Positions 10,171 through 22,069 of a DNA stretch of 64,000 nt are shown here, piece after piece. Positions within the stretch are counted from its first letter, which is position 1, and each line of letters starts with the position of its first letter. The notes beneath the pieces are model-generated. The model did no database searches. It was not told the origin of the DNA and saw only the letters and a program-made list of their open reading frames with translations. The DNA comes from Pogona vitticeps (taxonomy: Eukaryota; Chordata; Lepidosauria; Squamata; Agamidae): positions 59,933,947 through 59,997,946 of the forward strand of contig NC_135783.1 in assembly GCF_051106095.1 (NCBI RefSeq). The letters run 5' to 3'. The position numbers and the translations under genes are program-made.

Positions 10171-12746
10171 GGTGGACATTTTCTAATATAATTGGACAAT
10201 TTAATTCATTTTAAACTTACATTAAAAGTTCTGCATCAGTATTTCTCCTGTGGCATGTTAGTTGGGTATGGGAGAATGCAGAGAAAGAAAACAGCTGCCA
10301 GATGAAAGGATAATAAATGAACAACATAACTTACATTATTTTTGTCTTGCTTCTGGCTTGTGTGATTGCTATATTGGATTTCTGGGGCACTTGTTAGGCA
10401 TATCCAGATGATATCCCTGACAATGCATAGATTGAGGTGTGGTGCAGAAGTGGACCTTACTCTCTTTTTCTTGCCTTCTGATCACACTGTTAAGGATTAC
10501 AACTGCAGTGCAGTCTGTATACTGTTAATATCAGATGGGGATATAAAAGTTTCACTGGATTGCACAAGAAAGGGTCACTTCCAAGGTGTGATCCTAAAAG
10601 GGACCCTTTAAAGAGACCAGTCCCAATTGCATTGGCCTACTCTGAAAAAAGAGCAGCTATGTAGTTGGACAAAAAAAAAGTCCAGACAGAGGATGGAGCA
10701 TGGTTGGGCTGGTTTGCAATCTGCAATATATTGTTTCATTGCTGGCAAATAGAGCAAACCACACCGTACTGTCAGCACTCCACAATGTGATCTAAAACCC
10801 CATCTCAGAGCACTCAATATTTTTTTAAAAATATTCCTCCCAAGTTCAGTATTATTGTTTTCTTCCTAATTTAAATGCTTACCAATGTCTTGCCAATTCA
10901 GCGCTATTTCACTTGCTAGACATTTTTTAAAAAATTCAGTGCCAGCAAAAGGGATGGGTAAGAAAGTGGTGACACTGTCAGAGAAAAGTGTAAGGGAAGA
11001 GTATACTGTGTGATGTGTGAACAGTTGAAATACACTTTCCCTGGGTAACGGAATTCTTCTTTGTGAATGGCAGCAACCACATACATGCCACGGAAAACTT
11101 AAGAAAAGTTTGCAGCAGCTTAGGACAACCTTCTGTGCGGCTACACCCTAAGCTAAGGAAAAGGTAAGGGTAAGGAGATGAGTTGATATGGGATGGAGAG
11201 ATGAAAAGCTGAAGAAGGGTTTGTGGTTGAGTAGGAAAGGAATTTTCACAAATTCGTGTCTCTTATTGCTTCTCTCCAAAGCTCAAAAGAGATAGGTGCC
11301 AAAGGGAGAAGGGAAATCGGTGATGAGGTTATTCACTTTCATTCTGCTAAGACTCTTAGTATAGTAATAGTATGCAAATTTTAACAACTTCTTTTTAACT
11401 TGACTATAATTAGGGGTGTGTTTTTCAGCTTATTGATGATTAACTTAATTTGTCATTCCCCACTATTGTTCCCATCTCTGGGCTACATTTTAATGAATCC
11501 ACCATCTAATCTCTTAGTGGTCTAAGGCCCTCTGAGCAACAAGAAGGGGTAGGCCATTTGGTATAATGATACACGTGGATTGTCCTTCTGAGTTGAGATT
11601 CACCAGTCCCCAATGCAGTTTGCCTGAGGCATTTGGTCCAAACCTGACTTGTTAGGAAGGCTTTCAGCTCAAAATGCTGTTGTGTTTTCCTACAAATAAA
11701 CCTTACCTTTTAATTTTAAAAGACAATCCTGCATGTTGTGTGGTCGTGATCTCTCTCCCTCCCTCTCTCTATTTTACAGGTACCCTGAAAAGTTGGTTCC
11801 TGCCAGAGATAAACTAACTAGAATTTTTGCAACGCTTTTACTTTGGTTTGACAAGGTTTATGAATTTCTGCTTCTATTGATTTGTGATGCTGATACATTC
11901 TAACTGTTGTTTAAAGAGTTTCGTGGTTTTGGTTTTTTTATATGCCATACTTCATCCCTGTTAACCACTTTAAATTTATTTTGGCAGAGAATAAAAAATA
12001 GTTGGCAGGTTAATTGATTAGATCATGTAACAAATATCAGATAATTTATATTTACACTACTACCACAGTTGTACTCACATCACCAGCTGATCATTTTGGT
12101 CTCAATTGATCTGCTTACTCTTTCAGGGAAAGGAGGAAGAAGGGAAAATAATTTAAAAAGAAGAAGAAGAATGAGGGAAAAGATTAAGAGGTATCTTGCA
12201 ATTCTAGATCGTGATTTATAGCATGTTCCAGGTTGGCCAAAAAAAAAAAGTCTTGAAGCAAATTGGAGTAAATGACAGGTACCATCCCATTCACTTGCTC
12301 AAAGGGGGGGAAAAAGAGCAGAAGTGATTACAAGAAACTATCAAGGAGAATTGGCAAGTGTGGAGAACAAAAATCCAACCAGGGTGTCTGAAAGCCAAAA
12401 GTGACCCATTACCTGATTTTAATCCTCCAAAGATCTGAAATGGTCTCACCTAAGCTCTATGACAACTCACTGTTTCTATCCTGGTGCAAAGGTTGTTGTG
12501 ATTCATATCGCTGAAGGTTCAGAAGTCTAACTTAGCTTGGTTCTTGCCCTTGGTAGATCATTCATCTACCTACCCATCCATGACAACCCTTACTTATGCA
12601 GTTCAAATCAATGAAAAAAAGAGGACCTTTTGAATGAAATATTTTTCTACATGGTATCAGATAATAATTACTAACGATCCTTTTTTTTTTGGCTGGGAAG
12701 GACAAAAACACATTAGATCGAAATTATGGAAACATTGTGAGTACAG
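10171..12746. other. Unique-looking sequence, one weak exon candidate
   Basis: No recognisable transposon. It contains a few short A- and T-runs. A possible terminal-exon-like open frame near 11734-11904 is discussed under findings. Confidence 0.5.
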
Positions 12747-12880
12747 CAGGGATGGGAAACATGTCATAGCCTCCAGATGATGTTGGACTACAAACTGCCA
12801 TCATCCCTTTGTACTGGCCATACTGGCCTATGGCTGATGGGACTGCAGTTATCCGGAGAGCCACATGTTCCTTGTCCCTG
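12747..12880. mobile_element. hAT-like foldback element
   Basis: It starts CAGGGATGGGAAACATG and ends CATGTTCCTTGTCCCTG, which are near-complementary ends. The interior is also self-complementary: 'cctccagatgatgttggact' on the left mirrors 'ggactgcagttatccggag' on the right. This is the layout of the short palindromic hAT-derived elements common in reptiles. No clean 8-bp target duplication is visible, consistent with an old copy. Confidence 0.7.
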
Positions 12881-13149
12881 CCATAATGCAATAAAATAAA
12901 TCAGTGCTCTAGAATTTTTCGTTCAATCACTTTTAAGCTGCCATTGATTGTATATAGTCTGTTACCAAATCCCCCCACCTTTTTGTTTGTTTGTTTGTTA
13001 CCACAGCAGATGGGAACCAAGTTGTGTGCAGCTGATACAATCCAGAGATGACTGGCATACTTACTAGGTAAATTGCTGTGGTTTGAACTGGGCTCACATC
13101 TGAGTAGATATGCTTAAGGTTATACTGTAAATACAATTAACAGCTGAGG

Positions 13150-13455
13150 CTTAGGAACATAGGAAGCTGTCTTATACTGATGCTGTAAAACCTGTTGGTA
13201 TTTGTATAAGGTTTGTGCAATTTGCTGCAGCTAATTGCAACTAACTGATGAGGTTCTGGGGCACATTGTGATCATTCAGTTGGGCACGTGATCAGGCATG
13301 CGGTTGAGTTGTGTCCCTTTACTTCATCAATTAGTAACTTATGCAGACATTATGTGAACACCAATAGGCCATTGAGTTAGACTCTCACTCCATGTAGCCC
13401 AGTTTTGTGATATTTGACCTGGACAGGTCTCCAGGGTTTCACACAAGTCTCTTTT
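13150..13455. repeat. Degraded dispersed repeat, unclassified
   Basis: The segment 'gaacataggaagctgtctta' near 13155 and the 'ctccagggtttcacacaagtc' region near 13430 resemble two parts of a reptile SINE-like repeat, with about 180 bp of other sequence between them. This is recognised from phrase similarity only. Confidence 0.35.
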
Positions 13456-14133
13456 TTTAAAAAAATATTTTATTTTTAAACTACTAGGAATAGGGTAGGG
13501 AATATAAAAGGTAAAAGGAAATGGAAGAGATGGGAAAGAGATTTAAGGATAGGAGAACACTGAATATACAGTCATCCATCTATTCATGTTAAGTATACAA
13601 GCATCCAATCTATTCATTTTTCAATAAAAATTTTCTACCTTTTTTAACTGTTTGATTACCCTCTAGTTATCAACTTATATTTATGTTTTAGCTTAAATCT
13701 AAGTTACTCCAACACTATCAGGAAACAGAGACCAATAGTAGAATACATTCCCTCTTTCAATTTCCTTCTGTCTTAGACATACATTCAGCACACCTGAAAA
13801 AGTATCCATTTTTGTCACTTCCTGTATTTTCTCAGTATGCTTCTCTTGTTTCTCTGGCTCTGTTTTCTTCTAGTTTTTGGAAGAGAAGGATGAATCCAGG
13901 ACAGTAATCTGATTTTTGACATCACATTTTCTGACTGTTGTAGCTAAATAGCTCACTGGGTAACTCTTCCTCCCATCTATGTTACCTGGCATTACACTCA
14001 ATAAAAAGAGTTCCGGAGTTCGTACAGTTTCATTTGACTGTTGTTTAACATCTGATGACTTCTCTTTCATCAAATCTTCCATCTGGCTGAGACACTCATT
14101 TATCTGCTGAATTCCTGTTATTATTTTTCCCCT
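13456..14133 (-). mobile_element. Possible degraded retroposon with ORF1-like remnant
   Basis: On the minus strand an A/T-rich 3' end (about 13456-13480) is preceded by an open frame (14136 to 13870, 88 codons) with charged, coiled-coil-like composition: ITGIQQINECLSQMEDLMKE. This resembles the N-terminal region of an L1-type ORF1, but the match is loose. The L2 at 14134 abuts it. It could also be unique sequence. Confidence 0.3.
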
Positions 14134-14145
14134 CAAGATGGCGCC
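14134..14145 (+). promoter_or_regulatory. YY1-like motif at the LINE 5' end
   Basis: CAAGATGGCGCC lies at the apparent first bases of the L2. The human L1 5' end carries a YY1 site with the same CAAGATGGC core, which positions transcription start. Here the position fits that role by analogy. Function is inferred. Confidence 0.5.
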
Positions 14146-14240
14146 GGCAGCAGGCGGCTAGCATTTTCGCTGCTCCGTTTCTCTTTTCCGCGCTGGCTTG
14201 TTTTTCTTCCTGCTTTTATATTTTCGCTTGTTCCTTCTAT

Positions 14241-14330
<90 letters not shown>
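14241..14330. repeat. (CTTT)n microsatellite in the LINE 5' region
   Basis: About 22 uninterrupted CTTT units lie about 100 bp inside the 5' end of the L2. Open frames with FLSFFLSF repeats across it are artefacts of the simple sequence. Confidence 0.98.
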
Positions 14331-14331
<1 letters not shown>

Positions 14332-14795
14332 ATTTCCCCCTCTGTTCTTGAGCTACCTTTCTCTTCTTCCTGTTCAGCGCGCCGGGAGTGAGAACGGCTT
14401 GGATCCTGGGGTCTATTTCCAGCCGGGAGTGGAGTAAGAGTGTCGGGGTGAGCGTGGACGGAGCTGGAGCTTGATACGCAGTGGGGGTTTCCCTGCGGAG
14501 CTCGGAGGCTCCTTGCTCAGCCAGAGGACACCAAGGGAGAGGACCCAGGAGAGGACCCAGAGCTAGAGACCGGAGAACAACAGGGAAGAGAGAGCCCCCC
14601 CATTGGAGGTTGCCCTGCCGGATGGCCGAAACCCCCCTGAAACAGCCTGAAAACGGAGCCAGAGCTTGTAGTCTGGGGATTGTCAGGTCTGTGCTGCTGT
14701 ACCTGGCTGTTTGTTAAGCCCAGGAGCGTCAGTCACCAGCAAGGCAGAGCATTTAATTTCAAGCTCCGAAGAAAGGCTGTGGGGGAACAGCTGAC

Positions 14796-15176
14796 ATGGC
14801 TTTGAGGGGGAGAGAGCTTTCCGCAGAGGGTTTCAGATGGCTGGGACGGCGAACCACCATGTTGGGACCTCGAAGGATACTACTTTTCCCAAGACCGGTG
14901 CTCTCCTTCTGCTCCCCCTGGACTGACAACAGTGATCCTTTATGTGCTTACCAAGGGAGAGAAATGGCAGGAATAGTGTCATCTTTAGTTTGGACTGTGG
15001 TGTTCTTGTTATTTCCTGCCTACTCTATTAAGATCTCTGTGTCCTGCCCTGCTGGTAAGACTTGTATTCCAGCATTTTCACTGCTGCCAATACTATTAAT
15101 AATAATATCATCAAGCCCATCAATACTTAAGAGAACAAGGTGGCGTGGCTGGGGACGACAGCCCAGGACTATATAG
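14796..15176 (+). CDS. Open frame in the LINE ORF1 position, unidentified
   Basis: This 126-codon open frame precedes ORF2 in the L2. The first third is basic. Two hydrophobic stretches follow, IVSSLVWTVVFLLFPAYSI and FSLLPILLIIISS. The end is basic (KRTRWRGWGRQPRTI). No zinc knuckle, coiled coil or esterase motif is visible. It may be a decayed ORF1 or a non-functional leader frame. Another short frame starts at 15357 (MEWKACSPSEGPMN). Confidence 0.35.
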   Translation: MALRGRELSAEGFRWLGRRTTMLGPRRILLFPRPVLSFCSPWTDNSDPLCAYQGREMAGIVSSLVWTVVFLLFPAYSIKISVSCPAGKTCIPAFSLLPILLIIISSSPSILKRTRWRGWGRQPRTI

Positions 15177-15472
15177 GGGGGATAAACACATTTGGGTGTC
15201 TTTAATAGTTGTTTTATTTATACATAATGCAATTCTATAATTTTTCTTTTTTAGTGGATAATATTGTCATTAGTTTGGGTATTTAGTTTTGCTGTGTAAT
15301 CTACTGTAATAATTTAGGCTACCTGTTTTTTTTTTCTTCCCTCTTTCTCCTTTAACATGGAATGGAAGGCCTGCTCCCCCAGCGAGGGGCCTATGAACAT
15401 CTCGGTGATTACCGGTAGAGGGAGATATGGTGTTGGCACAGTCCCTACTCGTGTCAGAAGAACAATGAACAG

Positions 15473-16463
15473 ATGTTTGAAAGCTCTGAGACTGTGATCA
15501 ACCGTCAGTACCGAGGTAACCAGCCCAGCCACCCCTCCACTCTAAAGTTGGTGCTGTTGAATGCCAGGTCTGTGTCCAATAAGGCCCAGGTGATATACAA
15601 CCTTATCCTGGAGGAGGATGCAGACCTGGCATGCATAACCGACACGTGGATTACCGGGGAGGGAGGTCCCCTCCTGGCTCTCATCTGCCCGCCCGGTTAT
15701 GCCATCCAGCACCAAGGTAGACTGGAGGGGCGGGGGGAGTAGCCACTGTTTATGAATCCATCCTGGAGGTTACTAGGCACTCCTCGGTGGTAAAGCCAGG
15801 TCTAGAGGCACTCCACATGTCAATTGGGGCCAGGATGCTATTGGGATTTTGCTGGGTTACCATGTTGCCTGCGACCCAGCCACTTCTCTTCCTGAGCTGG
15901 CTGACTTTGTGTTGGGGTCCCCGAATCTTTTGGTTTTGGGTGACTTCAACATTCATGCGGAGGCAGAGACTCCAAGGCCAGCTCTTGAGTTCTTGGAAAC
16001 CATGGCTTCCTTGAACATGTCCCAATATGTCAACAGCCCCACCCACATGGGTGGCCATATGCTGGACCTGGTTTTTTCCACCAATTGGAGTGAGTGTGGT
16101 CTGTTGGTGACTGACCTCATGTCGGTCCCCTTGCCATGGTCAGATCACCATCTGGTAAAATGTAACACAGTGGCTCTCCCCCCTCGCAGGGAGCAGGGAC
16201 CTATTGTCATGGTCCACCCTCGAAGGCTACTGGATCCGGTTGGATTCCACGATGCCATGAGAGGTGTTACGGCTGACCTGGCTGGTGCTCCTTTCGAGGC
16301 TCTGGTAGATAGCTGGTTCACCGCTGCCTCCAGGGCTATAGACACGATTGCGCCTAAACGCCCTCTCCACCGCATGGCTCAGCCTGCGCCCTGGTTTAAC
16401 CAGGACCTCCGAGTGATGAAGCGGCTCAGGAGATGGCTGGAGGAAGAACCCGACGGATTATAA
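15473..16463 (+). pseudogene. L2 ORF2 endonuclease region
   Basis: The apurinic/apyrimidinic endonuclease domain nicks the target for target-primed reverse transcription. The N-terminal part (15473-15742) has KLVLLNARSV, a catalytic-region DLACITDTW and CPPGYAIQHQGR. The C-terminal part (15849-16463) has LLVLGDFNIHA, the SDH motif (WSDHHLVK) and a linker ending FNQDLRVMKRLRR. The two parts lie in different frames, so there is at least one indel between 15742 and 15849. Confidence 0.85.
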
Positions 16464-16503
16464 TTGGATAGCTGTCAGGGTCGCTACTAACCTTTACCTT
16501 ACT

Positions 16504-18324
16504 AAGGTAAAGGCTGCTAGTCGTGCATACTTCGCTAACTGGATAAGCGAAGCTTCCAACCAGCAGGCGGAATTATTCCGTATAGTACGTGACCTATCCA
16601 GAACTGGTCTGAGTGACGGGCCTCTCCCTAGTTTTTCACCAGACCAGTTTGCAGCATTTTTAAAATCTAAAGTGGAGGCCATCGGCTGGGACCTCTCTCC
16701 TTTTTTGAATACAGTGAATTGAGCTGAGATGTCCAGTGCTCCGTCTTGCCCGGTAACATTTGACACCTTTCAGCCTGTCACGCCTGATTCTGTGGCCAAG
16801 GTGCTTGACTGCTATCGAGCCACCACCTCCTCCCTGGACCCTTGCCTGGCCTGGCTAATCCAAGCAGCCAGGCTGATAACAACAGAATGGGCCACAGCAA
16901 TAATTAATGGGTCTCTCCTTTAGGTTCAGGTTCCCCTCTGCCCTCAAGGAGACACTCATTAGGCCCATAAGAAAGAAACTTAATTTGGCGGCAGACAAAA
17001 TTGGCAACTGTAGGCCTGTCGCCAATGTTTCTTTCAATAGCAAAGTGATCGAGAGGGTGGTGGCTGACCAGCTTCAGGCACATTTGGATGAAACAGATGC
17101 CCTGGATCTGTTTCAGTCAGCTTCAGGCAGTGCCACGGTATAGAAACGGCATTGGTCGCCCTATATGATGACCTGTTGAGGGAGGCTGATGGGGTAAAAC
17201 GTCTCTGTTGGTCCTTCTTGACATCTCGGCAGCCTTTGATACTGTGAACCATGGTATCCTCCTGGGGAGGCTCTCCGAGTTGGGAATCGGTGGCTTGGCA
17301 TTGGCCTGGCTCCGTTCCTTCTTGGAGGACTGCCCCCAGAGAGTACAGTTTGGGGAGTTTCAATTGTGGGGTTCCGCAGGGGTCGATTATCTCCCCAATA
17401 CTGTTTAACATCAATATGAGACCGCTGGGTGGGGTCATCAGGGGGTGTGGGGCATTGTGTCATCAGTACGCTGATGACACTCAGCTCTACATCTCCTTCT
17501 TACCAACTGCAGGTGATGCCATCCTGCCCCTGCAGCGCTGCCTGGGGACTGTACTGCAATGGATGCAGGAGAATGGGCTCAGGCTGAACCCGGACAAGAC
17601 GGAGGTTCTGAGGGTGGGCGCCCCCACCTTAGGTGGTCTGGGTGACTCTCTCTCATTTGGGGGTGTGACCCTGGCTGCAAAGAATGGGGTCTGCAGTCTG
17701 GGGATCCATGTGGACCCAGCGCTCACGAAGGAAATGCAAGTGGCGTCGGTGGTCCGCACCGCCTTCTTCCATCTTTGGCGGATAGTCCAACTGCGGCCCT
17801 ATCTTGATGTGGGGGCACTCACCACCTTGGTGCATGTGCTCATAATCTCAAGATTAGATCACTGTAATGCGCTCTACGTGGGGCTGCCTTTGAAGCTGAT
17901 GCGGAAAGTCCAAGTGGTGCAGAATGCGGCGGCTAGGCTCCTTAGCGGAGCGAGAAAACACCAACACATTTCTCCTATTCTGGCCGAGCTGCATTGGCTG
18001 CCCATTCAGTTCCGCATCAACTTCAAAGTGTTAATGCTGACTTATAAAGCCCTAAACGGTTTAGGACCTCGATATTTGGCAGAACATCTACTCCCACCAA
18101 GGTCTACCCATATCACCCGCGCGAGTCAGGAGGTGAGGCTGAGGAGCCTGACACCGAGAGAGGCCCGCAAGGAAAGAACTAGAAACCGGTCCTTCTCGGC
18201 GGTGGCTCCTTGCCTCTGGAACAATCTCCCTCCAGTGATTCGCGCGGCCCCCTCGCTGGGTATTTTCAAAAACCAACTAAAAACATGGATGTTCGTGCAG
18301 GCCTTCCCTCCAGTTAACCCTTGA
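16504..18324 (+). pseudogene. L2 ORF2 reverse transcriptase region
   Basis: The linker (ASRAYFANWISEASNQQAEL) is followed by fingers motifs (LIRPIRKKLNL, NCRPVANVSF), palm motif A with SAAFDTVNHG, motif B (GVPQGSIISPILF) and the catalytic YADD box (HQYADDTQLY). The thumb and C-terminal region contains RLDHCNALYVGLPLKL, LHWLPIQFRINFKVL and LWNNLPPVIRAAPS. The final 357 codons (17251-18324) are open. Upstream the reading passes through several frames, so no complete protein can be made. Confidence 0.88.
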
Positions 18325-18476
18325 TTACTTTTCTTTTTCTCTCCTTTTCTTCTTTGCCATCTTGAATAAATTATTAATTTTTAGCTTATGTTATAATTTT
18401 TATGTGTGTATATGTGTACGTTTTTATCTATGCATTGGAAGGTGCCCAGAGTGGTCGGAAGACCAGATGGGCGGGG

Positions 18477-18554
18477 TATGTATGTATGTATGTATGTATG
18501 TATGTATGTATGTATGTATGTATGTATGTATGTATGTATGTATGTATGTATGTA

Positions 18555-18625
<71 letters not shown>

Positions 18626-18628
18626 ATA
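18477..18628. repeat. Compound (TATG)n-(TAAA)n LINE tail microsatellite
   Basis: About 19 TATG units lead directly into about 18 TAAA units, immediately after the conserved L2 3' end. Tyrosine/isoleucine-rich frames across it are artefacts. Confidence 0.97.
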
Positions 18629-18639
18629 TCATTTGCATG

Positions 18640-18805
18640 GTAACCTGCCATTCTTTATCTGACAAAGTCCCCAACAGTTGATATTTGTAGTTGTACCTGG
18701 AGATGCCTCTTTTCCCTGGTGGTCTCCTATCCATGTACTATCTAGGACTGAACCTACTTAGCTTCCAAAATCAGATGAGCTGGGGTGTATTTGTAGTGGG
18801 ACTGA
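18640..18805 (-). pseudogene. 5S rRNA-derived SINE or 5S pseudogene
   Basis: On the minus strand 'ctcatctgattttggaagct' and 'ggataggagaccaccaggg' match the 5S rRNA internal promoter region (A box/IE and C box), and the weaker 'cactacaaatacacccc' matches the gene's 5' part. After the 5S part the sequence continues as 'catctccaggtacaactaca' to about 18640, as in a 5S-headed SINE (SINE3 type). It is too diverged to be a functional 5S gene. Confidence 0.8.
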
Positions 18806-18809
18806 TTTC

Positions 18810-21473
18810 TAGATTGCATAACAGATTCCAGTACCACTTATCCTACCTTTTTCTGGATTCTGTCTAACATCTTTGGGTGGTGCAGAATGTTTACACATTG
18901 AATTTGTTAAAAGAATGGTGAAAGTGAAACTATTAATCTTAATGAAGGCAAATCCATTAACGGTGGATTCATTAAAAGGAAAATGAATCCATTAAAATAG
19001 TAAGATTGCATTTATAAAATTTTAATGTATCTCTTTAGGTGTGCTCCTTCTCTGGTTGTATATACGATCTGCACACAGTGATACCAAGCATACTGAGTCT
19101 TCAGCATTTGTGCAATATCCTTTCTTAGCAGGAATGAATAGTAATATTATAAGAGGTCATTAAAACCTGACAGGACAGTCCATATTTAATGCTACATATA
19201 TGTATGGTCATACACGACAGACAAGTTCAGTGAAGCAGCATTAATCCAGGAAGCTCAGAGTCAGCACAAAGGAACATGACATTTTCTGATCCCATGCATC
19301 TTTTTACATGGCAGTGCACAACAGAGCATACAAACCACTATGTAAGGTTTCTGGTGATAAGTAACTTAACTAGATGCGGAGGAATTTTCATCTCTAAAAC
19401 TCTCTTTCTGAGTCCATTGCACGCCAAATCTGGTTGACCTTCTAAATCTCTTCTTTCTTCGGTACAGAGCTATTTATGTGGGGGAACATTGAAGCATGTG
19501 CTCTTCCACCTGCATCCTGAAGGGTACAGATGTACTACCAAGTGCCTGTTTTAAAAATATGTAGAATGTAATTAAATAAGAATTAGTTTTGGACTGAATG
19601 AATTAATCAACTAGATGACCTTCACACTAGTCTTTGGTGGCAAAGGTTCATTGCTTATAGAGCCTAAATAGAGTTTTTTTCACCTTGATTCTTACTCACC
19701 TTGCTATTTGTAGTCATTTGTTCTGATTAAGTTGAACACCAAAGATGCCAGAGCACAGAAAAATAAGGTCTTCTTGTTTTATGCTCCACATGTGATAAAT
19801 ATTCATTTAAACTATAGCAGCTGATTTAATTTTCACACTTGAGGTTACTGCTGCATTGCTTCTAACTTGGACTAAAATACAAGAGCTCTTGGCTGAAACA
19901 GTGAATCCAGAAATCTGAATGATTTTACATGAGTTATATATATTCCCACTGTGATTTAAAACTACATCTATAAAACTAGGACAACACCACTGTTTTGTAC
20001 AAGCATGTTTCAAGAATAAATTCATTAATGCATATGAAGTGCTCAGAAACATAATGACAGTGATTAGCAGCATAGAAAAGTCTCTGAATTAATACACTGA
20101 TTACTGACAAATATAATTTGGGTTTTCAGGGATGCAAATTTCATTCAATTGTTGTTCTTTTCATTCTGATCTTAGCATGCTGACTATCCTCTCCCCCTCT
20201 TGTGTGAAGGATTTGGCTACATAATATTGAGAGCAGAATGAAGTTAATGTTCAGTAACCCTTTAGATCCTTAGCAATAATCATACACTTGCAAATTATAT
20301 GCAAATTCCAATTTGGGCATATAGTTGGGAAGTTTTATTTTCTATTATCATCTAGCTAGCTTGCTCCTTCCTTCCTTCCTTCTGTTTTAACATGGGAACT
20401 GGTTTTTAGGAATAGACCAAGACTGAAATGAGGAGACCTTCATACTATTAGGATGCTATTGTGGCTGTGACTTATTATATCTGCATTACAAATTTTTTTG
20501 TTTGGTTTGGTTTGGCTTGCTATTTTTCAATTTCATATCATGATCTGGGATCCATAGAATTCTGCAGTTTTCGCTCCCTTCTCTTCCTTTGTAACACTCC
20601 TTCTGAACCCCATGTTCAAGTAGAATTAGAAATTTTAATCTGTTTTTTTTAAAGAACATGCCTTGTAATGGCTGAATGATGACACAAGTATCTTTGCTTC
20701 CCAGCCCTGCTCAAATCTCACAAGCAGCAAGATATTTGCAATAATGGTGGACTTGGACTACAGTCCAGTGACTTGGCTAGTTGTGTGCATTCATGCACAT
20801 GTTTATGTGTTCAGCTGTTCCTATTTTCAAATGTACAGGACTTTAAAATGTGCTTTTTTAGATGTGAGCCTCATCCTGAAAAATTCACGTGAGCTTAGCT
20901 GGAATATTTGGACAGCTCTTGTAAAAAGTCTGTTGGTGACAGTATTTCTTCAGCAATTACCCAAGGCAAAATTTGCAGGCAGCCTTATAAAAAGATGACA
21001 GTCTAAAGATAAGGTGGCACAGGTGCCATGTCCAATTTTAAAAGTGTTACCCCTTTACACAGGTTTCATCTTGTTGCCACAGAAGTTGATGGGAAATGGA
21101 TTTTACTCTAGGCAAGACCTGGGACTCAGGAAAAACATAAGCTCTTAAATTTCATCACAGTGTCAGAACAGCAAATGCTAGATAATGCAGAAAATATGTG
21201 TAACTATTATAAGAGATGACTGTCAGCCTGCACTACAGCAAATTAAGATGGCTATCCGGCCAGAAATTTATAGATACATTTTTCTGATTTCTTTTAAACT
21301 GGTTATTGTCTTCATTCAAACAGGGTTTTTTCTTCTTCTGAGTTTTGAGGCCCTAAGGAACTCATTTAATACAGATGAAATTGCTGCCTTCCATATAGGC
21401 GACAATGACTCCGCCATTTCACTTTTAGCCTTTGAGAAAAACAACAATCCCAGATGTTCACGATAGTAGCTCT
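18810..21473. other. Unique-looking sequence, no gene seen
   Basis: AT-rich sequence with no recognised element. There is a short CTTC tract near 20366-20381 and a TTTGG tract near 20500. Open frames are short and lack recognisable domains. Confidence 0.5.
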
Positions 21474-21876
21474 TGTTTGAGTTTTTACAACTTTGCATGC
21501 AGCCTGGAGAAGGTGTAGCAGGGAGAGACATTTCTGGGCTGAGTTGACTGTTAGTCACTAACCAATGGTTCCATTCTGCCTTTGAATTCAAAGAGAGACC
21601 CGCCTCTTTGCTAAATGTTTTTCTTCCTCTCCTGAGTCTGTGGAAGCAGTCAGTTTGGTTCAACTCTTTGCTGTCTGATGTGTTCACAACTGTAAGTAAA
21701 GAACATGGTTTTTATTCTTTCTACTAATGTTTCAGAATGGATTATTGAGAAAGTGTGAGTTGATGAGAAAAATGGTGGACTTCTCTGGGGAACTTGAAGC
21801 AATTCTACTCTGTGAATCCCTGCACTTCAGCTGCACAACTAGAGGGATTTAAGCAGAATGTCAAAACTCTGCAACA
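21474..21876 (+). mobile_element. Solo LTR, fossil (family shared with 41.1 kb)
   Basis: It starts TGTTTGAG and ends GCAACA. It is colinear along its length with 41121-41511, sharing 'ttgcatg...cctggagaagg', 'tttgaattcaaagag' and 'ctctgtgaatccctg'. Flanks gctct and gatct differ at one base and may be a 5-bp target duplication. The many differences between the two copies indicate an old family. No internal genes remain. Confidence 0.7.
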
Positions 21877-22016
21877 GATCTTACCAGCCTTACCCAACAA
21901 AAGCAATGTTCACAGATATTTAAGTTGTGCCCTGTGTCATCTGAGGGGTACTAGGTTGATTACCTCTGAAATACAGGCTCTTCACTCTGACATACTGACA
22001 CACTTTATGCAATGCT

Positions 22017-22069
22017 TATTTTGTAAGCCGCCCCGAGTAGACATGGTCTAGAGGGGCGGGGTAAAAATC

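Larger units (their letters stand above)
14134..18476 (+). mobile_element. Near-full-length L2/CR1-group LINE
   Basis: The 4.3-kb element starts at CAAGATGGCGCC. It has a GC-rich 5' region with an embedded CTTT microsatellite, a 126-codon upstream open frame, then an ORF2 with apurinic endonuclease (KLVLLNARSVSNKA, LVLGDFNIHAE, WSDHHLVKC), reverse transcriptase (LLDISAAFDTVNHG, GVPQGSIISPILF, QYADDTQLY) and the C-terminal LHWLPI...WNNLPP region. The 3' end (gtggtcggaagaccagatgg) leads into a microsatellite tail. ORF2 is spread over all three frames with at least one stop, so it is inactive. Its good preservation suggests a relatively recent insertion. Confidence 0.9.

Noticed and set aside
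18381-18734. Tyr/Ile-rich repetitive open frames
   Set aside because: Translations of the (TATG)n/(TAAA)n microsatellite.
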